DNA from: Candidatus Hodarchaeota archaeon
GTDB taxonomy: Archaea; Asgardarchaeota; Heimdallarchaeia; Hodarchaeales; YT1-057
Assembly (NCBI GenBank): GCA_016839955.1
Contig: JAEOTI010000455.1
Location: forward strand, 1 to 5,826
Length of the DNA: 5,826 bases
Direction: 5' to 3'
Shown here: positions 1 to 4,879 of the stretch, piece after piece
Layout: each line of letters starts with the position of its first letter
Numbering within the stretch: the first letter of the stretch is position 1
Notes under the pieces: generated by a model
Seen by the model: the letters and a program-made list of their open reading frames with translations, nothing else
What the model was told of the DNA's origin: nothing
Database searches by the model: none
Program-made: the position numbers and the translations under genes

Positions 1-188
1 ATCTGACTTTTTAGAGATTTTATTTTGAATTTAGAGGTTTGTTAATTAGAATGAAGAACAAAATTTAGAGTATCTGAAAATTTTGTTAGCCTTACCATTA
101 GAAGACAACGTTTGTAAAGTGATAGAACCTCATGATACATAGGACGAATTCTTACATCTTTTAAAAATCATAAAATGTCATAAAAAAG
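1..188. other. Upstream non-coding region
   Basis: No gene is supported in this stretch. It is strongly A+T-rich and holds three copies of TTTAGAG at 10-16, 30-36 and 64-70, all on the plus strand. The first two start 20 bp apart and the third starts 34 bp further on. The right-hand end holds the likely promoter of the gene starting at 189. Whether the repeats are regulatory or chance in A+T-rich DNA cannot be told from this window. Confidence 0.5.
158..167 (+). promoter_or_regulatory. TATA-box-like promoter for the coiled-coil gene
   Basis: CTTTTAAAAA lies with its centre about 26 nt before the GTG at 189. Archaeal TATA boxes usually sit about 26 nt before the transcription start, so the transcript would begin at or next to the start codon and be leaderless. 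No convincing Shine-Dalgarno stands at a proper distance from the GTG, which fits a leaderless message. Assigned by eye only. Confidence 0.45.
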
Positions 189-1799
189 GTGCCCATTTTG
201 ACCTATGATGCATTATCAAGTTCTGATTCAACACAAGAAGAATTTTTGGCACCTTTCTTGATTATAGAAGAAAAAAATTTAAGGAGAGGACGTCCTGAAG
301 CAATAGAACTTACAACTGTTCTATATCTCGCAAGTGTGATAGAACCCAGCCTTTCAGCCGGCTTAAAATATCTTACGCGAGTCTATTGGCCTTTTTGGTT
401 AATAGGGTTTGATAGATCGGTGCATATAGTTGATGGATTAGGTAATCTTGTTAGTAGTGAAGTTTTTCCTTCACTTCCTTACTTAAAAAAAATTGAATCA
501 GACCTTAGGGGAAATATTCGTCCAAAAACCCTTTATGAATTCCGAACTACCTTAGAAAAGCTTAGTACGTGGCCTTTACCTCCAGAAGAAGGAGATGCAT
601 TATTAGCGTTTAAAATTCCAAGCCCAAAACTCACGAAGTCACTTTTAGTGTTTATCGCAAATTCTAAACCTAAAAAAATCACTGAGTATCGCCTTAGGCC
701 TAGAATAACGTCAATAGAAGCAAATAATATTGCATTAGATGCTTATAGGATCCTTTCTAATGGTATAGTTGGTCAAATTCAACAATCACTAAACCAAGTG
801 CAAGAAGAAGTATCAAAATGGAAAGAAAAAGGAAACGATTTATTAAAAACTTTACGTGATGATTATCGAGATCAACTTAGCAAACTTAGGGCAAAGAGCC
901 GTGAAAAAGTTAAAGAACTTGATGATCGTAAACGTTATGAGATTGAAGAAGTGAATAAAGAGCTTCTTTCTCCAAAAATTCCTTCTGTACCTTATCCTGA
1001 ACTACAAACTTTTGTAAAAAAGCTCGATACAAATCTTCATGGTTTTAGGAAAGCAGATAGATTCCAAGATTATGAATTAGTATTAGATGTTCTCATAAAT
1101 CTAGTCTTTGAATTCCATGAAACAACTCGAGACCTAGAATATGTCCTCGGAGGATATCTTGAGTCTCTACTCGAAATTAAGGAACAGTACTCTCGTTCAA
1201 AACAAGAAGTCTTTTCCAAGATTGAAAAAATTCATTCAAAATATGAAAAACAGATACAAAAGATTACTCGAGGAGAAGACCTTATCAAAGAGGATCACAC
1301 CGAGAAAGACCGTCAGGGTCTACAAACTATTAAAGATATAGAAAACATATCTTCTTCATTAATCAAACGCCTTGAAAATTATTATCATATAGAACAAGAA
1401 CATGCAGAACGACTTAAGGAAGAATACCAACTACCAGCTGTCCAATTTCCAAGAGATATTCGACCGGGACTTGGGGAAGTTAAACTCGTCTATATCCCTA
1501 CCTATTTAGTCCAATGGCAGCGCCGTATGGTCTCTCCTCTGATAATTTATCCAAGGATAATCCATACAACAAAAACTGGTGATTTAGAATTTACTCCTGT
1601 TGAAGAAGCGGATCACATTGATTTGAATCCTTTTCTATCACAACCAAGGTTAATGGCTAATTCAACCTTAACATCTCAGAACGATCAAATACCAGACCTC
1701 ATAAACGAAGGGTTAGACACCTTTGGTGAATGGATTAGTACGACTCAGGAAAATAAAATACGGGAACTAATAGAAAATAGGTCAAAAGGACAAAAATGA
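189..1799 (+). CDS. Large coiled-coil protein of unknown function with paired aromatic end segments
   Basis: I do not recognise the family of this 536-residue protein. It starts at GTG 189, the first start codon after the in-frame TAA at 171; no in-frame ATG is available until deep in the gene. Residues 1-185 look globular and contain the hydrophobic aromatic stretch VYWPFWLI at 65-72. Residues about 186-260 and 325-415 are rich in Lys, Glu, Gln and Arg with heptad-like hydrophobics and are probably coiled coils. Between them, 266-325 is a helical spacer starting PSVPYPELQ. After the second coil, residues 430-475 contain KLVYIPTYLVQW, which resembles the N-terminal segment, so the two ends may pack as one beta domain with the coils forming an arm. 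There is no signal peptide or clear membrane helix, so a cytoplasmic structural or scaffold role is possible. The product converges on the next gene with a 2-bp gap. Confidence 0.85.
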   Translation: MPILTYDALSSSDSTQEEFLAPFLIIEEKNLRRGRPEAIELTTVLYLASVIEPSLSAGLKYLTRVYWPFWLIGFDRSVHIVDGLGNLVSSEVFPSLPYLKKIESDLRGNIRPKTLYEFRTTLEKLSTWPLPPEEGDALLAFKIPSPKLTKSLLVFIANSKPKKITEYRLRPRITSIEANNIALDAYRILSNGIVGQIQQSLNQVQEEVSKWKEKGNDLLKTLRDDYRDQLSKLRAKSREKVKELDDRKRYEIEEVNKELLSPKIPSVPYPELQTFVKKLDTNLHGFRKADRFQDYELVLDVLINLVFEFHETTRDLEYVLGGYLESLLEIKEQYSRSKQEVFSKIEKIHSKYEKQIQKITRGEDLIKEDHTEKDRQGLQTIKDIENISSSLIKRLENYYHIEQEHAERLKEEYQLPAVQFPRDIRPGLGEVKLVYIPTYLVQWQRRMVSPLIIYPRIIHTTKTGDLEFTPVEEADHIDLNPFLSQPRLMANSTLTSQNDQIPDLINEGLDTFGEWISTTQENKIRELIENRSKGQK

Positions 1800-1801
1800 C
1801 A

Positions 1802-2179
1802 TTAAGACTTGCTAGGATCAACTTCTAGTGAAACGGAGTCCGTTCGGTTATTTTTTAACCGGTATCCTTTTCCATATTTTATGATTTCACCCTTTCTAAC
1901 CATAATGTCAAGCTGTTTTAAAAGTGCAACTCTAGAAATCCGCAGGATATTACGTGAACCGAAAAGGTCTGGTTCTTTTGTTATTCTTATAATTGTTGAA
2001 TAGATATCTTCAAACAAAGCATAAGGTTTTGGAAAATTCCCAAATCCCCCTTCTAAGAAACTCAAAAGGGCTAAACGAATCAGATTAGAATGTTTTACTG
2101 GTGTAGCGCCGGAGAAAAGTGAATTTTCTGAAAATTCCTTTGCATTTGTCTTTTTCATGAATTGATCGAGCGTCGCCAT
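1802..2179 (-). CDS. Small winged-helix-like putative DNA-binding protein
   Basis: This 125-residue protein starts at ATG 2179 and is probably a transcription regulator, though no named family is recognised. Residues 29-43 (HSNLIRLALLSFLEG) would be the first helix, 53-67 (ALFEDIYSTIIRITK) the second, and 79-96 a recognition-type helix containing LRISRVALLKQLDIMVRKG. The following GEIIKYGKGYRLKNN (97-111) reads as a beta-hairpin wing. This order fits a winged helix-turn-helix. The N-terminal 28 residues look flexible. A G-run (GGGGGG) ends 8 nt before the ATG in the place of a ribosome binding site, and a TATA box lies about 49 nt upstream. The gene ends 2 bp from the end of the convergent coiled-coil gene. 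Inverted repeats in its promoter region suggest autoregulation, but this is inference. Confidence 0.75.
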   Translation of the reverse strand: MATLDQFMKKTNAKEFSENSLFSGATPVKHSNLIRLALLSFLEGGFGNFPKPYALFEDIYSTIIRITKEPDLFGSRNILRISRVALLKQLDIMVRKGEIIKYGKGYRLKNNRTDSVSLEVDPSKS

Positions 2180-2192
2180 TTGGACGCCCCCC

Positions 2193-2209
2193 TTACTTTT
2201 TAGAAGTAA
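2193..2209. repeat. Inverted repeat TTACTT-N5-AAGTAA in the leader of the winged-helix gene
   Basis: TTACTT at 2193-2198 and AAGTAA at 2204-2209 form a perfect 6-bp inverted repeat with a 5-nt spacer. It spans the expected minus-strand transcription start (near 2202, about 26 nt from the TATA box), between the TATA box and the ATG at 2179. It could be an operator or a small leader hairpin. A 6-bp repeat in A+T-rich DNA can also be chance. Confidence 0.35.
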
Positions 2210-2221
2210 AGTTTCTCTTTG

Positions 2222-2232
2222 TTTATATATAC
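2222..2232. promoter_or_regulatory. Symmetric TATA box, possibly bidirectional
   Basis: TTTATATATAC contains a TATATATA core that reads as a TATA box on both strands. On the minus strand it lies about 49 nt before the winged-helix ATG at 2179, giving a leader of about 22 nt that includes the G-run. On the plus strand it lies about 24 nt before the ATG at 2251, the spacing expected for a leaderless message. Both uses are inferred from spacing. Confidence 0.5.
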
Positions 2233-2236
2233 TGTA

Positions 2237-2250
2237 GTTTATTTATAAAC
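2237..2250. repeat. Inverted repeat GTTTAT-TT-ATAAAC, candidate operator
   Basis: A perfect 6-bp inverted repeat with a 2-bp centre lies between the TATA box and the ATG at 2251. A protein bound here would block plus-strand transcription and could also affect the minus-strand gene from upstream. The winged-helix protein encoded next door is the obvious candidate binder, but nothing in the sequence proves it. The second arm is itself TATA-like (TTATAAA). Confidence 0.4.
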
Positions 2251-2346
2251 ATGTGCAATACTGAAGGCACTCTAAAGGATTCAACACTATTAGATCGAAT
2301 TTTAAAAAGAAATCACAAATCCGACAAAAAAGACCTTTTAGTGTAA
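2251..2346 (+). CDS. Possible 31-residue small protein
   Basis: ATG 2251 opens a 31-codon frame ending in TAA 2344-2346. The peptide begins MCNTEGTLKDSTLLDRILKR and ends in a Lys/Asp-rich stretch with a final LLV. It would be a charged, probably helical peptide with no membrane segment. Support comes from context rather than homology: a TATA box lies about 24 nt upstream, as expected for a leaderless archaeal mRNA, and a pyrimidine-rich run (2357-2370) follows the stop as a possible terminator. It is divergent from the winged-helix gene. Short open frames arise often by chance, so this remains tentative. Confidence 0.3.
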   Translation: MCNTEGTLKDSTLLDRILKRNHKSDKKDLLV

Positions 2347-2376
2347 TAATGAGGGATTCTTTCCTTTTTCTAAAAA
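2326..2376 (-). terminator. U-tract terminator region downstream of trpS
   Basis: Read on the minus strand, T5 at 2372-2376 and T6 at 2326-2331 lie about 65 and 110 nt beyond the trpS stop. T tracts of this kind are the usual archaeal termination signal. They would separate trpS from the winged-helix gene, which has its own promoter. No strong GC hairpin is visible. Confidence 0.4.
2357..2370 (+). terminator. U-rich plus-strand terminator candidate
   Basis: The pyrimidine run TTCTTTCCTTTTTC starts 10 nt after the stop of the possible 31-residue gene. Archaeal transcription commonly ends at such U tracts without a strong hairpin. ATTCTT (2356-2361) can pair with AAGAAT (2375-2380), a weak stem at best. 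Confidence 0.3.
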
Positions 2377-2440
2377 GAATTAAGAATTAATGATTACTCC
2401 TCTTTTCTAGATTGTAGGGAGTTTGGGTGCATATTTTTCT

Positions 2441-3580
2441 TTAAGTATCGTCCTTTTCTAGAACAATTTCCCTTGCTTTGTCTATCAGTCGCATTCTTGA
2501 TTTCTTATGATTCTCAATGAAATCACTGGCAAGAGAGAGTAATCTTTTCTTATCAACTCCACACATAAGAGTTCCCGCTTTACAATTCTGACATATCTGT
2601 AATAGTTCTTTATCATCATCTAGAAAGAAGAACCGGTACAGATCATAGATTCTACAGACTTCTGGGACGCCCCCTAACTCCTTCTGCTCTGCTATGGTGG
2701 TTCTGCCGCCTGTATAAGTCATGCTGATTTTTTTCTGTAACATCTTTGGTTTTTCATAAAGGGTTAGTACTGAAAGAGGGTTTCGTTTAGCCATTTTATC
2801 ACTCCCATCCAACCCACCAATCAATCTGTGAAAAGTAAAACCTGGGATATGGAAATTGTATTTTTCCTGAAATATGCCTTTTTTTGCTAAATCTCGGCAT
2901 AATCTTGCGTGTGGGGCTTGATCTGCACCTATTGGTGTTACAGTAGGTATAGGTCCTCGTTTTAGCTGTGGTAGAAGTATGTCTCCTGTTTGAATTAAAG
3001 CAGACATGTACATTCCAAATGGTTTTTCACCATAAATTGCTTTCATCATATTGTAAGTTACATGAGAAGAAAAAAGGAATCCAAATCGTTGGACAAGAGG
3101 TTCAGTTGATTGACGAAAAACATAAGCATTTTCGAGATCTAATCCCAGAGCTAAAAGATCTGCAACATTTTCTATTGCATTCTCTTCTGCTTGTTCTAAT
3201 GGTGTGCGACCATCAGCATAACTTTCAAAATCGGCAATTCCAAAAAAGACCTCTCCTCCTAACTTTTGAAAGTGAATAACTTCATTACAGGTGATCAAGT
3301 TGCCAATGTGGTATTCTGCAGAGCTTGGTTTGATACCTGTCATCACACCAAAAGGTTCATCGTTAATAATGGCTTTAACAACGGGTTCCAAACCTATATG
3401 TCCAAACAGCACATCTCTTTCTGGATTCATGTAATGGTGTTTAGCATGATCTGGAATGTGAGGAAGAACTGTAGTAGAAATTGGTTTTATCCCAAATTCG
3501 TCGATTAACCTTTGATAGTCTAGAACAGCTCCCCCAAAGGCATCAACAACCAATTCTTTTTCTTTTGTATCTTTATTCAT
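2441..3580 (-). CDS. trpS: Tryptophanyl-tRNA synthetase, archaeal/eukaryotic type
   Basis: This class I aminoacyl-tRNA synthetase joins tryptophan to tRNA-Trp in the cytoplasm using ATP. The 379-residue length fits archaeal TrpRS. An N-terminal extension (residues 11-60, with LPHIPDHAKHHYMNPERDVLFGHIG) precedes the Rossmann core. The HIGH-type motif is YHIGN at 90-94 after MTGIKPSS. IGADQAPHARLCRDLA (217-232) matches the family GADQDPH signature, and TGGRTTIAEQKELGG (290-304) with the CQNCKAGTLMCG segment (330-341) is typical of the archaeal TrpRS C-terminal helical domain. The KMSKS loop reads DKMAKRNP (261-268), without the serines of the KMSSS form. The start is ATG 3580; the upstream open frame on the same strand ends 27 nt before it, so co-transcription is possible. 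Family assignment is from remembered motifs; a diverged paralogue is less likely but not excluded. Confidence 0.93.
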   Translation of the reverse strand: MNKDTKEKELVVDAFGGAVLDYQRLIDEFGIKPISTTVLPHIPDHAKHHYMNPERDVLFGHIGLEPVVKAIINDEPFGVMTGIKPSSAEYHIGNLITCNEVIHFQKLGGEVFFGIADFESYADGRTPLEQAEENAIENVADLLALGLDLENAYVFRQSTEPLVQRFGFLFSSHVTYNMMKAIYGEKPFGMYMSALIQTGDILLPQLKRGPIPTVTPIGADQAPHARLCRDLAKKGIFQEKYNFHIPGFTFHRLIGGLDGSDKMAKRNPLSVLTLYEKPKMLQKKISMTYTGGRTTIAEQKELGGVPEVCRIYDLYRFFFLDDDKELLQICQNCKAGTLMCGVDKKRLLSLASDFIENHKKSRMRLIDKAREIVLEKDDT

Positions 3581-3597
3581 TGAGAGACCGCCACTTG

Positions 3598-3611
3598 CTA
3601 AAATGTTTTAG
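3598..3611. repeat. Inverted repeat CTAAAA-TG-TTTTAG upstream of trpS
   Basis: A perfect 6-bp inverted repeat with a 2-bp centre lies 18-31 bp before the trpS ATG and overlaps the stop codon of the preceding small open frame. Its position would suit an operator or a TATA-proximal element for trpS. The A+T richness makes chance occurrence quite possible. Confidence 0.3.
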
Positions 3612-3835
3612 TCATAATAAGGAGTAAGAGCAAAGATTGTGCTTTGATAAAAAAATGATTCATCCTGAGAATGGGAATCCTTCTTCCTTAGAAAATAGAA
3701 TAGAACATATCGTGTAGAGTTTCGTTTTGCCATTCCCGGGACATCAGCAACCTTTCCACCTTTTTCACCTTGAAATAAATAATCATTTGTTTTAATCATT
3801 TTGTATTGGTGATGTAATGTTAATGGAGTTTTCAT
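3608..3835 (-). CDS. Hypothetical 75-residue protein upstream of trpS
   Basis: I do not recognise this protein. The chosen start is ATG 3835; a TTG at 3850 would add five residues. It has a basic middle part, QGEKGGKVADVPGMAKRN (22-39), followed by an aromatic hydrophobic stretch YVLFYFL (43-49) and a Ser/Lys/Asp-rich segment. It has no signal peptide. It ends 27 nt before trpS on the same strand and starts within a few bases of the divergent ACT-domain gene. A TATA-like CTTATAAAT on the minus strand at 3879-3887 would give a leader of about 22 nt. The alternative is that the stretch is untranslated trpS leader and the open frame is chance. The local MAKRN echoes the trpS KMAKRN motif, probably by accident. 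Confidence 0.4.
   Translation of the reverse strand: MKTPLTLHHQYKMIKTNDYLFQGEKGGKVADVPGMAKRNSTRYVLFYFLRKKDSHSQDESFFYQSTIFALTPYYD
3789..3828 (+). promoter_or_regulatory. Promoter and ribosome binding site of the ACT-domain gene
   Basis: A weak TATA-like TTTTAAT at 3790-3796 predicts transcription starting near 3819. GGAG at 3825-3828 lies 8 nt before GTG 3837 and 11 nt before ATG 3840, and so slightly favours the GTG start. A further Shine-Dalgarno-like GGTGAT at 3808-3813 is too far from either start. All of this is inside the minus-strand 75-codon frame. Confidence 0.35.
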
Positions 3836-3853
3836 TGTGATGTCACACAATGA
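3832..3853. repeat. Perfect 8-bp palindrome over two divergent start codons
   Basis: TCATTGTG (3832-3839) and CACAATGA (3846-3853) are exact inverted copies separated by the 6 bases ATGTCA. The left arm contains the minus-strand ATG (3833-3835 as CAT) and the plus-strand GTG; the plus-strand ATG 3840 opens the spacer. A nested shorter repeat TGTGA-TG-TCACA (3836-3847) overlaps it. It has the size and symmetry of a dimeric regulator site, or it may form a hairpin in either mRNA. Confidence 0.5.
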
Positions 3854-4688
3854 TAGTAATTACTTCACAGTTAGTGAAATTTATAAGATAATTGCACACA
3901 TAAATTCATGTGGATGTGATTATTTGGCGGACTCCTCTCAAGAGACTTTAACTCGCCCATCAATTTCTAATTTGGTTTCCGAGCTCTTAAAAAATGATCC
4001 TACATTAGTACATGAGCTTCAAAGGCGCGATAAATCTCAAAGGCATGTAGCAAAGCAAATTCGACGTAATATTCAAGAGAAATATAGTCACTTAGCTCCT
4101 GCTGAGGATAATGATGAACCTTGGCCTAAAGAAGGTGCTGTTGCTGTTGCTATTACTAGATTTTTAAAAGATCTCAGACGAAAGAAAGAAGATCCACAAA
4201 GAGTTGCAGGAGTTTTGGGAAAAGGGACAACCAAAATTGATGATGGATTACGCCATTATCTAATTAACCTTGGAGACGACTCAAAATTAGCAAAAGAAGT
4301 TCTCTGGAATTTATGCCAAGGGACTAAAGATGGTCATATGTCTTCGATCCAAATTAGTGGGAAAATAATTGAAGTTTACGTAAAAAAGCTGTCTGAAGAG
4401 AAATTTTTAGGAATAGTTGGAAAAAACGGCATAGAGATTCAAAAAATTCGCGATTCAGACCTTTCGCATCTCAAGCTACTCCTTCCTTCGCTTGCAGCGG
4501 AAGTACCAGGTGTACTAGCTCATGTTAGCTCCCTTCTTGCAGACCAAGGAATTAGTATCATTGATGTTTCAGTACATCATTCAGCTGAAGTTGTAGCATT
4601 AACATTTGTAGTTTCTGAAAAGCACGCTGCAAGAGGAAGGGAAGTATTAATGAAAGTAATAAATATGGGTTCACACAGAGTTAATTAA
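3837..4688 (+). CDS. ACT-domain protein, putative amino-acid-responsive regulator
   Basis: The 283-residue product begins at GTG 3837 or the adjacent ATG 3840. Residues about 212-276 form an ACT domain, the small ligand-binding fold common in amino-acid metabolism and its regulation: LKLLLPSLAAEVPGVLAHV supplies the first strand and the PGVLA turn with helix, SSLLADQGISIIDVSVHH the helix end and second strand, and EVVALTFVVS the third strand, followed by a last helix REVLMKVI. Residues 10-160 are mostly helical and charged, with a basic patch (RRDKSQRHVAKQIRRN, 63-78; FLKDLRRKKEDPQR, 109-122), and match no family I know. Residues 170-205 form a beta-rich link. It lacks the catalytic domains usually joined to ACT, so sensing is likelier than catalysis. 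It is divergent from the frame upstream of trpS; a regulatory link to tryptophan use is speculation. Confidence 0.85.
   Translation: MMSHNDSNYFTVSEIYKIIAHINSCGCDYLADSSQETLTRPSISNLVSELLKNDPTLVHELQRRDKSQRHVAKQIRRNIQEKYSHLAPAEDNDEPWPKEGAVAVAITRFLKDLRRKKEDPQRVAGVLGKGTTKIDDGLRHYLINLGDDSKLAKEVLWNLCQGTKDGHMSSIQISGKIIEVYVKKLSEEKFLGIVGKNGIEIQKIRDSDLSHLKLLLPSLAAEVPGVLAHVSSLLADQGISIIDVSVHHSAEVVALTFVVSEKHAARGREVLMKVINMGSHRVN
3879..3887 (-). promoter_or_regulatory. TATA-like box for the trpS-side transcript
   Basis: On the minus strand the bases read CTTATAAAT, inside the 5' part of the ACT-domain gene. Transcription would start near 3857, just before the palindrome at 3832-3853 and about 22 nt before the ATG at 3835. 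It is a plausible promoter for the 75-codon frame plus trpS. The evidence is spacing and composition only. Confidence 0.35.
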
Positions 4689-4851
4689 AAACTTATATCC
4701 TATTTTTCCATGTTTTAATCATGACCTGATGTGATAAAACAAGCTACTCTAGATTCCCTGAACGAAATATCTAATAGAACTTAGTGTTTCAAATACTATC
4801 AATAGTGTATCAAATAATTCATAACAAATTTTCAAGGCAGTCTCTCCAAAC
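4689..4851. other. Non-coding stretch between ACT gene and tnpB
   Basis: No gene is supported here. A T5 tract at 4703-4707, 15 nt after the ACT-gene stop, is a likely U-rich terminator. TGTTTTA (4711-4717) and TAAAACA (4735-4741) form a perfect 7-bp inverted repeat that could extend by three pairs past a bulged A. A small ACTAT-CA-ATAGT repeat lies at 4795-4806. IS200/IS605 elements carry subterminal hairpins at their ends, so one of these might mark the left end of the tnpB element. Confidence 0.45.
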
Positions 4852-4860
4852 TATTTAAGG
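4851..4860 (+). promoter_or_regulatory. TATA box for tnpB
   Basis: CTATTTAAGG, preceded by the purine-rich BRE-like CCAAA, has its centre about 25 nt before ATG 4880. This predicts a leaderless transcript starting at the ATG, and no Shine-Dalgarno is visible in between. It is the clearest archaeal promoter in the window. Confidence 0.55.
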
Positions 4861-4879
4861 ACAACTCCCCTACTCAACT

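Noticed and set aside
1141..1341. Open frame of 66 codons on the plus strand
   Set aside because: It lies wholly inside the coiled-coil gene in another frame, and its composition is explained by the Lys/Glu-rich codons of that gene.
1809..2003. Open frame of 64 codons antisense to the winged-helix gene
   Set aside because: The opposite strand encodes a coherent winged-helix-like protein with a promoter and G-run; the antisense frame shows no domain-like pattern.
2968..3508. Two plus-strand open frames antisense to trpS
   Set aside because: trpS is identified by several family motifs across this span; the antisense products are Phe/His-rich and motif-free, as expected of shadows.
2779..3735. 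Similar DNA (TTTCGTTT, one base, GCCATT) in trpS at about 2780 and in the 75-codon frame at about 3720, both giving MAKRN
   Set aside because: The match is only about 15 bases with one mismatch and the flanking residues do not align, so duplication of the trpS loop is not supported.
3817..3840. Seven-codon plus-strand mini-frame ending in TGA that overlaps ATG 3840 (TGATG)
   Set aside because: Its peptide has no tryptophan run or other attenuation feature, and the inferred transcription start near 3819 would exclude its first ATG; too short to support.
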